Program-made: the position numbers and the translations under genes
Shown: in pieces, positions 16,493 through 24,849 of the stretch
Layout of the letters: each line of letters begins with the position of its first letter
How positions within the stretch are numbered: the stretch's first letter is position 1
Notes under the pieces: generated by a model
Told to the model about the DNA's origin: nothing
Seen by the model: only the letters and a program-made list of their open reading frames with translations
The model's database searches: none
From: Cryobacterium sp. PH31-O1
GTDB lineage: Bacteria > Actinomycetota > Actinomycetes > Actinomycetales > Microbacteriaceae
Direction of reading: 5' to 3'
DNA length: 64,000 nt
NCBI RefSeq assembly: GCF_030063455.1
Contig: NZ_JASITB010000004.1
Span: 62,001-126,000, forward strand

Positions 16493-17812
16493 GTGACCGA
16501 CACCGAACACACCCCCGGGCATACGCACACCGAGCGGGCGGATGCCTGCGCCCCCGCCGCATCCGCCCGCACCGTCGCCGAGCAACTCGCGTTCGTGCTG
16601 GGCAGCGTCGCTCCCCTACCGCCCGTGCACGTCGAGCTCGACGCAGCCCGCGGACTCGTGCTGGCCGAAGACGTGCTCACCGTGACCGACACGCCTCCCT
16701 TCGACAACTCCGCAATGGACGGTTACGCCGTCATCCGCGCGGACCTGCTCGGTGCATCCGTTAGCAACCCGATCACGCTGCCCGTTGTCGCCGACCTCGC
16801 CGCCGGCACCGCCGAGAACCCAACTCTGGTGCCCGGGCAGGTGGCGCGCATCATGACCGGCGCGCCGATTCCTGATGGAGCGGATGCCGTCGTGCCAATC
16901 GAGGACACCGACCAGGGCACCGAGCTGGTCACGATTACCCAAGCCCCCGATGCCGCCGCGCATGTGCGCCGAGCCGGCGAGGACGCCCGCGCCGGCGACC
17001 GGGTGCTCGCCGCCGGCAGCGTGCTCTGGCCTGCCCGCGTCGCCGCAGCGGCGAGCGCCGGAACCAGCACGGTTCTCGTGCACCCCGCTCCGCGCGTGGC
17101 CGTCATCTCAACCGGAAGCGAACTCGTAACACCGGGCAGCCCGACCCGTCGCGGCCAGATTCCCGACTCGAACTCCTTTCTGCTGGCGGCAGCCGTTGCC
17201 GAGGCCGGTGGCATTCCCGTGCGCATCGGCGCCGTGCCCGACGACGATGATGTGCTGCGCACCCTGTTGGCCGAGCTGGCCGGCACGGTCGATGTGATCG
17301 TGCTCTCTGGCGGCGTGAGCGTCGGAGCCTACGACGTGGTCAAAGCCGTGCTGAAACCGCTCGGTACCGTCGGTTTCGGACCCGTCAAGATGCAACCAGG
17401 CAAGCCGCAGGGATTCGGACGGTGGCCCGCCACCGGAGACGTGCCAGGACCACTCATCTTCGCCCTGCCCGGCAATCCGGTCAGCGCCTACGTCTCGTTC
17501 GAAGTCTTCGTGCGCCCCGCGGTGCAGGCTCTGCTTGGCCAGCCCAACCTGCACCGCGAAACGATCACGGCAACCGTCGCCGACGGCTGGAAGTCTCCGC
17601 CAGGACGCGCCCAGTACATGCCCGTCATCGTGACGACCGACACCGAAGGCACCGGCGACCGAACGCTCTGGAAAGTGCGCCCGGCCTCCCGCGGGGGGTC
17701 GGGTTCGCACCTCGTCGCCGGCCTGGCCCAGGCCAACGGGCTCGCCATCGTGCCCGAAGACACGAGTCACATTCGCGGCGGCGACCGCATCACTGTCATG
17801 CTGACATCATGA
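16493..17812 (+). CDS. moeA: Molybdopterin molybdenumtransferase MoeA
   Basis: The 439-residue protein (GTG start) inserts molybdenum into adenylated molybdopterin. Visible motifs are D-N-S-A-M-D-G-Y-A near residue 70, [14 protein letters not shown] near 120, S-T-G-S-E-L-V near 205 and S-G-G-V-S-V-G near 270. The C-terminal domain IV is present, so the length is normal with a short polar N-terminal extension. It overlaps moaC by 4 bases. Confidence 0.94.
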   Translation: MTDTEHTPGHTHTERADACAPAASARTVAEQLAFVLGSVAPLPPVHVELDAARGLVLAEDVLTVTDTPPFDNSAMDGYAVIRADLLGASVSNPITLPVVADLAAGTAENPTLVPGQVARIMTGAPIPDGADAVVPIEDTDQGTELVTITQAPDAAAHVRRAGEDARAGDRVLAAGSVLWPARVAAAASAGTSTVLVHPAPRVAVISTGSELVTPGSPTRRGQIPDSNSFLLAAAVAEAGGIPVRIGAVPDDDDVLRTLLAELAGTVDVIVLSGGVSVGAYDVVKAVLKPLGTVGFGPVKMQPGKPQGFGRWPATGDVPGPLIFALPGNPVSAYVSFEVFVRPAVQALLGQPNLHRETITATVADGWKSPPGRAQYMPVIVTTDTEGTGDRTLWKVRPASRGGSGSHLVAGLAQANGLAIVPEDTSHIRGGDRITVMLTS

Positions 17813-18324
17813 CGCACACCACCGACACGACCGGCGCGGCCGTGCCCGCCCAGCTGTTCACCCACCTCGACCCGGCCGGACAGGCCCGCATGGTCGACGT
17901 GACCAACAAGGTTCCCACCGTGCGCAGCGCCACCGCCGCCGGCTTCGTGCGCTGCGGCCCGAGAGTGATCGCGGCCCTCCGCGACGGCACCGCGCCCAAG
18001 GGCGACGTGCTTGCCGTGGCCCGCATTGCCGGCATCCAGGGCGCCAAGAAGACCGCCGACCTGCTCCCCCTCGCCCACGTGATCGGGGTGCACGGCGCTG
18101 TCGTCGACCTCGTTGTGGAGGACGACCGCGTCAGCATCACCGCCACCGTGCGCACCGCCGACCGCACCGGCGTCGAAATGGAGGCGTTCACGGCCGTCTC
18201 GGTCGCCGCCCTCGCCGTCGTCGACATGGTCAAGGGCCTCGACAAGTCCGTCACGATCGAGAACGTGCGCCTGCTCGCCAAGAGTGGCGGCAAAAGCGGC
18301 GACTGGCTACGCGAGAACAGCTAA
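17809..18324 (+). CDS. moaC: Cyclic pyranopterin monophosphate synthase MoaC
   Basis: This 171-residue protein converts 3',8-cyclo-GTP to cyclic pyranopterin monophosphate, the second half of step one of cofactor synthesis. It has the family motifs M-V-D-V-T-N-K near 28, K-G-D-V near 64, G-I-Q-G-A-K-K-T near 73 and P-L-A-H near 86, with K-G-L-D-K near the end. The partner MoaA is not in this window. It is coupled to moeA by ATGA. Confidence 0.95.
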   Translation: MTHTTDTTGAAVPAQLFTHLDPAGQARMVDVTNKVPTVRSATAAGFVRCGPRVIAALRDGTAPKGDVLAVARIAGIQGAKKTADLLPLAHVIGVHGAVVDLVVEDDRVSITATVRTADRTGVEMEAFTAVSVAALAVVDMVKGLDKSVTIENVRLLAKSGGKSGDWLRENS

Positions 18325-18328
18325 GCGG

Positions 18329-19099
18329 ATGCTGCCGGTCGACCTCATCGTGCTCGCGGGCGGCCGCGGCAGTCGGCTCGGTGGTGCCCTCAAACCGGCG
18401 GTCGAGGTAGCCGGGCGCACTTTGCTGTCCCGAGTGCTCGATGCCCGTGGATTCGCCCGGAACGCGGTCGTAGTCGGTCCCCCCGCCGCCCAGCCCGCCG
18501 CGACCGCGCCGGTGTCGGTGCCGGTGTCCGCGCCGGTGTCGGTGTCGGTGTCGGTGCCGGTGTCCGCGCCGGTGTCCGCGCCGGTGTCGGTGCCGGTGCC
18601 GGCCCAGAGCCAGGTTCGCGCGTTCCCACCACTCATCTGGGCCCTCGAAGACCCGCCGTTCGGCGGCCCCGTGGCCGGCCTGGCCGCGGGCCTCGCTGCA
18701 CTCGATACCCACGCAGGCAACGAACCGCACGAAAAGACAACCGACGGCTGGGTGCTCGTGCTCGCCTGCGACCTTCCTTGGGGAGCGGATGCTGCCCGCC
18801 TGCTCGTGCAGGCGGCATCCACTCTCGATGCGGATGGGGTACACCTCGTCGACGACACCGGCCACGCGCAATGGCTCGCCGCGATCTACCGGGCGTCCGC
18901 CCTGCGCGCGGCCGTGGCTCGTCTCGGCAACAAGGTCAACGGTGCCAGCATGCGCGAGCTGCTCGCGGGGCTGAACCTGGACGGACTGCTGGACCAATCC
19001 GACGCCGGTACTGACGTGGACACGTGGCAGGATGTTGAGAGCAGCATCGCACGCCTGACCGGTGCTCATCAACCCGACCCGAGGAGTGACCCCGAATGA
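18329..19099 (+). CDS. mobA: Molybdenum cofactor guanylyltransferase-like MobA with a repeat insertion
   Basis: The 256-residue nucleotidyltransferase starts with L-A-G-G-R-G-S-R-L-G-G and a following Lys, the GTP-binding signature of MobA. Later A-C-D-L-P-W supplies the metal-binding Asp. It attaches GMP to molybdopterin to make the bis-MGD form used by NarG. Residues about 60-92 are a Pro-Val-Ser-Ala/Val tandem repeat inserted after the first Rossmann strands, which is not a normal MobA feature. It overlaps the DUF6457 gene by 4 bases. Confidence 0.85.
   Translation: MLPVDLIVLAGGRGSRLGGALKPAVEVAGRTLLSRVLDARGFARNAVVVGPPAAQPAATAPVSVPVSAPVSVSVSVPVSAPVSAPVSVPVPAQSQVRAFPPLIWALEDPPFGGPVAGLAAGLAALDTHAGNEPHEKTTDGWVLVLACDLPWGADAARLLVQAASTLDADGVHLVDDTGHAQWLAAIYRASALRAAVARLGNKVNGASMRELLAGLNLDGLLDQSDAGTDVDTWQDVESSIARLTGAHQPDPRSDPE
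18507..18602 (+). repeat. In-frame 12-base tandem repeat inside mobA
   Basis: About eight degenerate 12-base units of the type CCGGTGTCSGYG encode a P-V-S-A/V repeat. The DNA repeat is nearly perfect, so the copy number could change by slippage without breaking the frame. Confidence 0.85.
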
Positions 19100-19368
19100 G
19101 CTCTGCACCGTTACCTCCCGAAGCGCTCGACGACTGGCTCACGGCCCTCGCCGATCGGCTCCAGCTCGACCCGGCAGACGTGCCGGTGGGCGACCTGCTC
19201 GATGTGGCCCGTGACGTCGCCCACAACGTAGCCCGCCCGGCCGCGCCGCTCAGCACCTTTCTGATCGGCCTGGCCGCCGCGAAGAACGGCGGAACCGGCG
19301 CCGATATCGAAGCCGCCTGCGCCGTCGCGAGCGAACTTGCCCGCGACTGGGCGCCCGAGAAGCTCTGA
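19096..19368 (+). CDS. DUF6457 small protein of molybdenum operons
   Basis: A 90-residue helical protein with a conserved-looking L-D-D-W-L near the start and a D-V-A-R-D-V-A-H-N-V-A-R-P segment. This matches the DUF6457 family, found almost only beside mobA, moaD and fdh or nar genes in Actinobacteria. It overlaps the genes on both sides (ATGA with mobA, TGATG with moaD), so it is translated in step with cofactor synthesis. The function is unknown; an accessory of MobA is plausible. Confidence 0.75.
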   Translation: MSSAPLPPEALDDWLTALADRLQLDPADVPVGDLLDVARDVAHNVARPAAPLSTFLIGLAAAKNGGTGADIEAACAVASELARDWAPEKL

Positions 19369-19607
19369 TGGCGACCCTGCGATTCTTCGCCGGCGCTGCC
19401 GAAGCCGCGCACGCCGAGACAGCCACCCTTGACGCTGGCACGATCGGTGAACTGCGCACCGAGCTCGGCGAGCGCTACGGCAGCGAGTTCGTGCGCGTGC
19501 TCAAACTGTGTTCCCTACTCGTGAACGGCGCCCGCGCGAGCGATGACGCGGTCACGCTCACTCCCACCGATACGGTGGATGTACTCCCGCCCTTCGCCGG
19601 CGGCTAA
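19368..19607 (+). CDS. moaD: Molybdopterin synthase sulfur carrier subunit MoaD
   Basis: A 79-residue ubiquitin-fold protein ending in F-A-G-G, whose C-terminal glycine is thiocarboxylated through MoeB. V-N-G-A and D-T-V-D-V-L-P-P are family features. Last gene of the plus-strand operon, convergent with moaE with 13 bases between them. Confidence 0.93.
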   Translation: MATLRFFAGAAEAAHAETATLDAGTIGELRTELGERYGSEFVRVLKLCSLLVNGARASDDAVTLTPTDTVDVLPPFAGG

Positions 19608-19620
19608 CCCCGGTAAAAAG

Positions 19621-20043
19621 TTACAGACCGACCCAGGCATGCGTTCCGTCAACCTCGTATTGCTTCTTCCAGATCGGAACCTCGGCCTTGACGGCCTCGA
19701 CCAGGCTCTCGCAGGCCGCAAAAGCGTCGCCGCGATGCCCGCTCGCGACCGCGGCGACGAGCGCAAGGTCGCCCACGTCGAGATGCCCGATGCGGTGGCT
19801 GACCGCCAACACCACGAGCGGATGCTGCCCCCGCACCCGGTCGGCGATCTCACCGATAATGCGCCCCGCGTCGGGATGCGCACTGTAGTCGAGGCCCGTG
19901 ACGCGGCCCGTGGCATCGGGATCGTGGTCGCGCACCTGCCCGATGAACGTCACAACGGCGCCGTGCGTCGCATTGGACACGGCCGAAACGTGTTCGCCGA
20001 CATCGAGCGTTGACTCGGTGACCAGCGCGAAGCCGGCAGCCAT
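19621..20043 (-). CDS. moaE: Molybdopterin synthase catalytic subunit MoaE
   Basis: This 140-residue partner of MoaD converts cyclic pyranopterin to molybdopterin. G-A-V-V-T-F-I-G-Q-V-R near residue 30 and P-I-W-K-K near 122, which includes the catalytic lysines, are diagnostic. It is coupled to mogA by a one-base stop/start overlap (TGATG). It reads on the strand opposite to moaD, an unusual split of the synthase subunits. Confidence 0.94.
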   Translation of the reverse strand: MAAGFALVTESTLDVGEHVSAVSNATHGAVVTFIGQVRDHDPDATGRVTGLDYSAHPDAGRIIGEIADRVRGQHPLVVLAVSHRIGHLDVGDLALVAAVASGHRGDAFAACESLVEAVKAEVPIWKKQYEVDGTHAWVGL

Positions 20044-20558
20044 CAGTGGTCGCCGCCGTCGAGCTGGTCGATGACGTGCCGCACGAGCAGTGCGAGAATA
20101 CCCACACCGTCGTTCACGGCGCCAACCGAGCCCGGCAGGTTCACCACCAGGGCACCGTTATTGCCCACCGAATCGGCAATGCCGGCGATGCCGCGGGAGA
20201 GCATGGCGGTTGGAATGGTCGCGACGCTGACGGCGCGCATCCGCTCGGCAATGCCGGGCAGCAGGGTGTGCAGCACGGTCACCGTTCCCTCCGGGGTGAG
20301 GTCCCGCGAAGACACACCGGTGCCGCCGGTCGTCACGACGAGGCGGGCACCGTCGCCGAGCGCCGCCGAGATGGCCCCGGCCACACTCTCGATTCCGTCG
20401 GGCACCACGCGCGGCGGACCAGCCGGGATGCCGACCTCCAGGAGCGCATCGACGGCGGCGGGGCCCGACCGATCCTCGCGTTCGCCGCGCGAACAGCGAT
20501 CAGACACGGTGATCACGACGGCCCCGAGTTCGGCCCCTAGCTTGAGCTGAGTTTTCAC
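20043..20558 (-). CDS. mogA: Molybdopterin adenylyltransferase MogA/MoaB type
   Basis: The 171-residue protein adenylates molybdopterin before MoeA acts. Motifs are V-I-T-V-S-D-R-C near residue 15, V-V-T-T-G-G-T-G near 77, and N-L-P-G-S near 140. The GTG at 20558 was chosen because upstream codons do not resemble the family. It is divergent from narK across a gap with a strong inverted repeat. Confidence 0.9.
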   Translation of the reverse strand: MKTQLKLGAELGAVVITVSDRCSRGEREDRSGPAAVDALLEVGIPAGPPRVVPDGIESVAGAISAALGDGARLVVTTGGTGVSSRDLTPEGTVTVLHTLLPGIAERMRAVSVATIPTAMLSRGIAGIADSVGNNGALVVNLPGSVGAVNDGVGILALLVRHVIDQLDGGDH

Positions 20559-20623
20559 CGTTCCACAGTACCCCGACGCAGCGAAAGCGCTCCGATTGCA
20601 GCGGATGCCGGCGACCCTGGACA

Positions 20624-20647
20624 CGATCAACCAGTCGACGTTGATCG
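20624..20647. promoter_or_regulatory. 24-base inverted repeat between mogA and narK, candidate operator
   Basis: CGATCAAC and GTTGATCG are perfect 8-base arms around an 8-base centre. The symmetric size suits a dimeric regulator. The half-sites resemble the FNR/CRP half TTGAT but in the opposite arrangement, so it is not a standard FNR box. It could control both the cofactor genes and nitrate transport. Confidence 0.55.
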
Positions 20648-20821
20648 CGGCGAGCTCGAACATCGAATGCGCGCGACCGAAGAGCGCAGAGGGCCGGCCA
20701 CCGGTATCCGCTTTCGTTGGAATCATTTGTCACGGTGTTTGCGCGATGCACCTCGATGCATAAGCGAACAAGCTGGCTATCACAACGGGCCACACGCCCG
20801 ACCGAACAACCGAGGAAGCCC

Positions 20822-22147
20822 ATGCCAACCGTCTCCCCCCCACGTGTCACGTCCACGCTGAAGCCGGACCTCTCCAACTGGGATCCGGAACACGACGAAA
20901 CCTGGGATTCGCACCTCGCCTGGCGCACGTTGTGGATCACGACTTTCAGCATGACCCTCGGTTTCGCCGCGTGGTACCTGGTCAGCGCGATCGCGCCGCG
21001 ACTCAATGACATCGGCTTCGACCTCAGCATCGGCCAGCTGTACTGGCTCGTCGCGCTGCCCGGCCTCGCCGGCGGCCTGCTGCGTCTTGTGTTCATGTTC
21101 TTACCTCCGATTCTCGGCACCCGCATTCTCGTAGCCCTCTCCAGCGCTCTGCTACTGCTGCCGATGATCGGCTGGACCCTGGTCGCCCGGGACGTCTCCA
21201 CCCCCTACTGGGTGCTCCTCTCCCTCTCGTTCGCCGCGGGCATCGGCGGCGGCAGCTTCTCTGGTTTCATGGCCTCGACCAGCTATTTCTTTCCCAAGCG
21301 CCTCGCCGGAACCGCGCTCGGCCTGCAGGCCGGCCTCGGCAACTTCGGCATCGGACTGATCCAGCTGCTCACCCCCTGGGTCGTCGGCTTCGGCCTGCTC
21401 GGCACCGCGGTACTCACCCCGGAGAGCGACTCGAACGGTGAACTGGTCTGGCTGCACAACGGCGGCCTCGTGCTCATCCCCTGGGTGCTGCTCGCGGTCG
21501 CCCTGGCACTGATCTTTCTGCGCAAAGTACCGATCAAAGCGAATTTTCGCCAGCAGATGGATATTTTCAAGGTCAAGCACACCTGGATCATGACCGCCAT
21601 CTACCTGATGAGCTTCGGCGCGTTCAGCGGCCTGGCCGCGCAGATGGGTCTGATCATCCTCAACGTCTACGGCGACTTTCCCGACGCGCCCAACCCGCTT
21701 GCCTTCGCCTTCATCGGCCCCGTCGTCGGCGCCCTGGTGCGCGCGGCCTCCGGCCCGTTCTGCGACCGGTTCGGCGGCGCCATCTTCACGTTCATCGGCG
21801 GCGCGGGTATGGCCGTCGGCACCCTGGTCACGGTGTTCTTCCTCACCCCGACGAGCGTAAATGAGTTCTCCGGCTTTCTCACCGGCATGATCATCATCTT
21901 CTTCTTCTCCGGCCTGGCCAACGCCGGAACGTTCAAACAGATGCCGATGATCTTTCCCAAGCGGCAGGCCGGCGGCGCGATCGGCTGGACCGCCGCGATC
22001 GCCGCCTTCGGACCGTTCATCGTGGGCATGGCCCTCACCGCCATGAGCCCGACGACGTTCTTCATCGGCTGCTCGGTATTCTGCGTGATCTGCACCGGCC
22101 TGGCCTGGTTCTACTACGCCAGGCCCGGCGCGCCCAACCCGAGCTGA
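20822..22147 (+). CDS. narK: Nitrate/nitrite transporter NarK
   Basis: The 441-residue major-facilitator protein has about 12 membrane helices. The nitrate-porter signatures are present: G-G-G-S-F-S-G-F-M with F-F-P-K-R near residue 155, and F-K-Q-M-P-M-I-F-P-K-R near 375. An N-terminal W-D-P-E-H/W-D-S-H-L stretch is typical of actinobacterial NarK. The ATG at 20822 follows GAGGAAG. It imports nitrate and/or exports nitrite for the nitrate reductase encoded 3 kb downstream on the other strand. Confidence 0.93.
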   Translation: MPTVSPPRVTSTLKPDLSNWDPEHDETWDSHLAWRTLWITTFSMTLGFAAWYLVSAIAPRLNDIGFDLSIGQLYWLVALPGLAGGLLRLVFMFLPPILGTRILVALSSALLLLPMIGWTLVARDVSTPYWVLLSLSFAAGIGGGSFSGFMASTSYFFPKRLAGTALGLQAGLGNFGIGLIQLLTPWVVGFGLLGTAVLTPESDSNGELVWLHNGGLVLIPWVLLAVALALIFLRKVPIKANFRQQMDIFKVKHTWIMTAIYLMSFGAFSGLAAQMGLIILNVYGDFPDAPNPLAFAFIGPVVGALVRAASGPFCDRFGGAIFTFIGGAGMAVGTLVTVFFLTPTSVNEFSGFLTGMIIIFFFSGLANAGTFKQMPMIFPKRQAGGAIGWTAAIAAFGPFIVGMALTAMSPTTFFIGCSVFCVICTGLAWFYYARPGAPNPS

Positions 22148-22159
22148 CGCCCTCCTCCC

Positions 22160-22202
22160 ACCCGAGGCCCCCTCTCCTCCAGCGGGGGTCCTCGGGTTTT
22201 TT
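22160..22202 (+). terminator. Rho-independent terminator after narK
   Basis: An ACCCGAGG-CCCCC arm pairs with GGGGG-TCCTCGGGT around a loop of about 10 bases, followed by TTTTTT. This is a strong intrinsic terminator. Confidence 0.9.
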
Positions 22203-22214
22203 CTGCCCGGGGGC

Positions 22215-22220
22215 CATACT
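22215..22220 (+). promoter_or_regulatory. -10 box for a leaderless small gene
   Basis: CATACT is followed by exactly 6 bases and then ATG at 22227, directly after the narK terminator. This places the transcript start at the start codon. Confidence 0.5.
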
Positions 22221-22226
22221 GAAACT

Positions 22227-22361
22227 ATGACCCCACAGGAATCCATCGGCGGCGACCCGGTCTGCTGGCTCGAACAGGTCTGCCCGGAGTGCGGCGCCTA
22301 CGTCTCCGGCGAGCTGCCTGCTCCCTGCTGGCGCTGCGATACGGTGGTCTCGCCGAGCTGA
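22227..22361 (+). CDS. 44-residue zinc-ribbon-like protein, probably leaderless
   Basis: A short frame encoding 44 residues with C13, C19-x2-C22 (C-P-E-C-G) and C34-x2-C37 (C-W-R-C). The two CxxC knuckles 12 residues apart form a classic zinc-ribbon or rubredoxin-like metal site. It has its own -10 box and follows a terminator, so it is an independent gene rather than a leader. The nitrate context suggests a redox or regulatory role, but no function can be assigned. Confidence 0.65.
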   Translation: MTPQESIGGDPVCWLEQVCPECGAYVSGELPAPCWRCDTVVSPS

Positions 22362-22384
22362 GCCCGCCCGCTCGACCCGGGCGG

Positions 22385-22428
22385 GGCATCCGTCCAGCGG
22401 GAACCTGCAGCCGCGCCAAGCGGATGCC
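22385..22428. other. Intergenic inverted pair of the GGCATCCG/CGGATGCC motif
   Basis: GGCATCCG at 22385-22392 and CGGATGCC at 22421-22428 are perfect 8-base complements. They lie between the small zinc-ribbon gene and the flavoprotein gene and belong to the abundant ARCGGATGC motif family. There is no T-run, so a role as terminator is weak. Confidence 0.6.
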
Positions 22429-22511
22429 GGCCCAGGCCCCGAAAACCGCCCCTCGCCCAAACGGGCAAACCCTCGTACAGTCAGAGCACGCTTTCGAGGG
22501 AGGACCACGCC

Positions 22512-23741
22512 ATGGCCGACCAACAGACTTTCGTGATTGTGGGGGCATCGCTCGCGGGCGCGAGCGCGGCCCGCACCCTGCGCGATGAGGGCTTCCGGGG
22601 AGAGATTCACCTCATCGGCGCCGAAGAGCATCTTCCCTATATTCGCCCGCCGCTCTCGAAGGACTATCTCGCCGGCAGCGCCGACCGGGCTTCGGTTTTC
22701 GTTGAAAGCAAGACCTGGTACACCGACTGCGACGTGCAGTTTCACCCCGGCACGCGAGCGGTCAGCCTCGACCTTGAGGACCGTCGGATCGGCACGGATA
22801 ATGGCGGATCACGCCGCTACGACCGGCTGCTGTTGACCACCGGCTCTCGGCCTCGTCGACTGACCGTGCCGGGGGCCACCCTGGCCGGGGTGCACTACCT
22901 GCGCACCATCGACGACTCCGAGGTGCTGCAGTCCCTGCTGGCCGACGGCGGCAAAAGGCTCGTCGTCGTGGGTTCGGGCTGGATCGGCCTGGAAGTAGCA
23001 GCGACGGCCAGAACCCTCGGTAACGACGTCACCGTTCTCGAACGCGGCGCCGTGCCGCTCGCTGCGGCGCTCGGCCCCGAACTCGGCGCCCTGTTCGCAA
23101 CGGTGCACGAGGAGCACGGGGTGACCGTGCGCCGGTCCGTGACGGTCGAGAGCCTCGTCGGTCTCAGCGGCCAGGTGACCGGGGTAATGCTCGCCGGCGG
23201 CGAAATTGTGCCCGCCGACCTCGTGCTGGTGGGGATCGGCGCGGTTCCGAACGTGGAACTCGCCGAGAAAGCCGGGCTCGACGTCGACAACGGAATTTTG
23301 GTCGACGCACACCTCGCAACGAGCGACCCGCACGTTTTCGCGGCGGGCGATGTGGCCAATGCGCAGCATCCGCTCGTGAAACTGCGCCTGCGTAGCGAGC
23401 ACTGGGCGAACGCCCTGAACGGCGGGCCGGTCGCGGCACGCGCGATGCTCGGCCAGGACGTCTCGTTCGACGCCATCCCGTATTTCTACACCGACCAGTT
23501 CGATCTCGGCATGGAGTATTCCGGTTTTGGACCGCTCACCAGCGGCGCCGAGCTGGTCTACCGCGGTGACCGCACGAGCCGGGAATTCGTGGTGTTCTGG
23601 CTGAACGACGGCCGGGTGGTCGCGGGCATGAACCTGAACGTTTGGGACGTCAACGACGCCGTGCAGGCTCTGATTCGCCGCGGCGACCGGGTCGATTCCG
23701 CGCGCCTGGCCGACGAGTCGGTCCCCCTCGAGCAGGTCTAG
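22512..23741 (+). CDS. FAD/NAD(P)-dependent ferredoxin-reductase-like oxidoreductase
   Basis: The 409-residue flavoprotein has an N-terminal FAD-binding V-I-V-G-A-S-L-A-G near residue 8, P-Y-I-R-P-P-L-S-K near 42 and T-T-G-S-R-P near 110. The NAD-binding V-V-G-S-G-W-I-G-L-E lies near 155, and the C-terminal FAD contact V-F-A-A-G-D-V near 275. A reductase C-terminal domain follows. The family passes electrons from NADH to a ferredoxin or a Rieske partner. Within nar clusters it may serve nitrite reduction or redox balance; no partner ferredoxin is adjacent. Confidence 0.85.
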   Translation: MADQQTFVIVGASLAGASAARTLRDEGFRGEIHLIGAEEHLPYIRPPLSKDYLAGSADRASVFVESKTWYTDCDVQFHPGTRAVSLDLEDRRIGTDNGGSRRYDRLLLTTGSRPRRLTVPGATLAGVHYLRTIDDSEVLQSLLADGGKRLVVVGSGWIGLEVAATARTLGNDVTVLERGAVPLAAALGPELGALFATVHEEHGVTVRRSVTVESLVGLSGQVTGVMLAGGEIVPADLVLVGIGAVPNVELAEKAGLDVDNGILVDAHLATSDPHVFAAGDVANAQHPLVKLRLRSEHWANALNGGPVAARAMLGQDVSFDAIPYFYTDQFDLGMEYSGFGPLTSGAELVYRGDRTSREFVVFWLNDGRVVAGMNLNVWDVNDAVQALIRRGDRVDSARLADESVPLEQV

Positions 23742-24085
23742 CCGTTTTGCTCGAGATACTCCGCCAGTACCCGGGCGTGGTTCACCTGCGGGTCCTTGGC
23801 GCCGTAGACCAAAGTCGTGACGCCGCGGGCGACGAGCGCCCGCAACGCCGCAACCGCCTCGGTATTGGCATCGAGTTCGGCGCGATAACGCAGCGCGAAT
23901 TCCTCCAGGCGCTCGGGGTCGTGGTTCCACCAGGTGCGCAACGCGGGCGACGGTGCCACATCCTTCAGCCATTCGTCGAGGTCGGCGCGCTCCTTGGAGA
24001 CGCCGCGTGGCCAGAGCCGATCAACCAGCACCCGGCATCCGTCATCACCGGATGCGGCCTCATATGCCCGCTTGATGCGCACCAT
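23738..24085 (-). CDS. DUF488 family protein
   Basis: A 115-residue protein with R-V-L-V-D-R-L-W-P-R-G near residue 18, W-W-N-H-D-P near 46 and T-T-L-V-Y-G-A-K-D near 89. These are the hallmarks of the short DUF488 (YeaO-like) proteins. The biochemical role is unknown. It overlaps the flavoprotein gene by 4 bases at their 3' ends and follows narI by 5 bases, so it may be the last gene of the nar operon. Confidence 0.85.
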   Translation of the reverse strand: MVRIKRAYEAASGDDGCRVLVDRLWPRGVSKERADLDEWLKDVAPSPALRTWWNHDPERLEEFALRYRAELDANTEAVAALRALVARGVTTLVYGAKDPQVNHARVLAEYLEQNG

Positions 24086-24090
24086 GTGAA

Positions 24091-24849
24091 CTACTTTCTC
24101 GACCGTTCGAGCGGCCGCTCGCTCTTTTCCCAACCGCGACGCGGGGCCCGCGACCCGGCGCCGCGAGGGTTGTCCCGTGAGCGGTAGACCACGTAGGGGC
24201 GCACGAGGTAGCCAAGCGGCGCCGAAAACACGTGCACCAGGCGGGTGAACGGCCAGAGCAAGAAGAGCGTCGTGGCGGTGAGCACGTGGAGTTGAAAGAA
24301 GAACGGCACATCACTCATGAGTGAAGGATCGGGCTGCAGGCTGTAGAGCGAGCGAATCCATGGCGAGATCGACCCGCGGTAGTCATAGCCGCCGCCAAAG
24401 ATTTGGTACAGCACCGTCGCGGTCGTGCCGAAGGCGATGGTGCCGGCCAGGAACACGTACATGACCTTGTCCATCACGGTCGTAACGAGCAGCACCCGCT
24501 TGGTCAGCCGCCGCCGGTAGATCAAAATGGCGAGCCCGGCCACGGTCAGCACGGCCGCGAAACTGCCCAGCCAGGTGGCACCGAGGTGGTACAGGTGCTC
24601 GGTCACCCCGAAGAATTCCAGCCATGGCTTGGGAATGAACAGGCCAACGATATGCCCGCCGATCACCATGAGAATGCCGTAGTGGAACATCGGCGAACCC
24701 CAGCGCAGCAGCCGGTTCTCGTAGGTCTGGCTTGACCGCGACGTCCAACCGAACTGGTCGTAGCGGTAGCGCAGCAGGTGACCGACCACGAACACGCCGG
24801 AGGCGGCGTAGGGGAAGGCGACCCAGAGCAGGTAATCCCAGGCGGTCAT
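24091..24849 (-). CDS. narI: Respiratory nitrate reductase gamma subunit (cytochrome b)
   Basis: The 252-residue membrane protein has five helices. His residues for the two b-type haems are visible in helices 2 and 5, in H-Y-G-I-L-M-V-I-G-G-H and Q-L-H-V-L-T-A. It takes electrons from menaquinol and passes them to NarH. The C-terminal 35 residues are Arg-rich and cytosolic. It overlaps narJ by 4 bases. Confidence 0.94.
   Translation of the reverse strand: MTAWDYLLWVAFPYAASGVFVVGHLLRYRYDQFGWTSRSSQTYENRLLRWGSPMFHYGILMVIGGHIVGLFIPKPWLEFFGVTEHLYHLGATWLGSFAAVLTVAGLAILIYRRRLTKRVLLVTTVMDKVMYVFLAGTIAFGTTATVLYQIFGGGYDYRGSISPWIRSLYSLQPDPSLMSDVPFFFQLHVLTATTLFLLWPFTRLVHVFSAPLGYLVRPYVVYRSRDNPRGAGSRAPRRGWEKSERPLERSRK

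Noticed and set aside
18507..18602. Short regular repeats that could suggest a CRISPR array
   Set aside because: The 12-base units are directly adjacent without spacers and lie in frame inside mobA.
20624..20647. Standard FNR/CRP box for narK
   Set aside because: The half-sites are in the opposite order (ATCAA first, TTGAT second) with an 8-base centre, which does not fit the FNR consensus.
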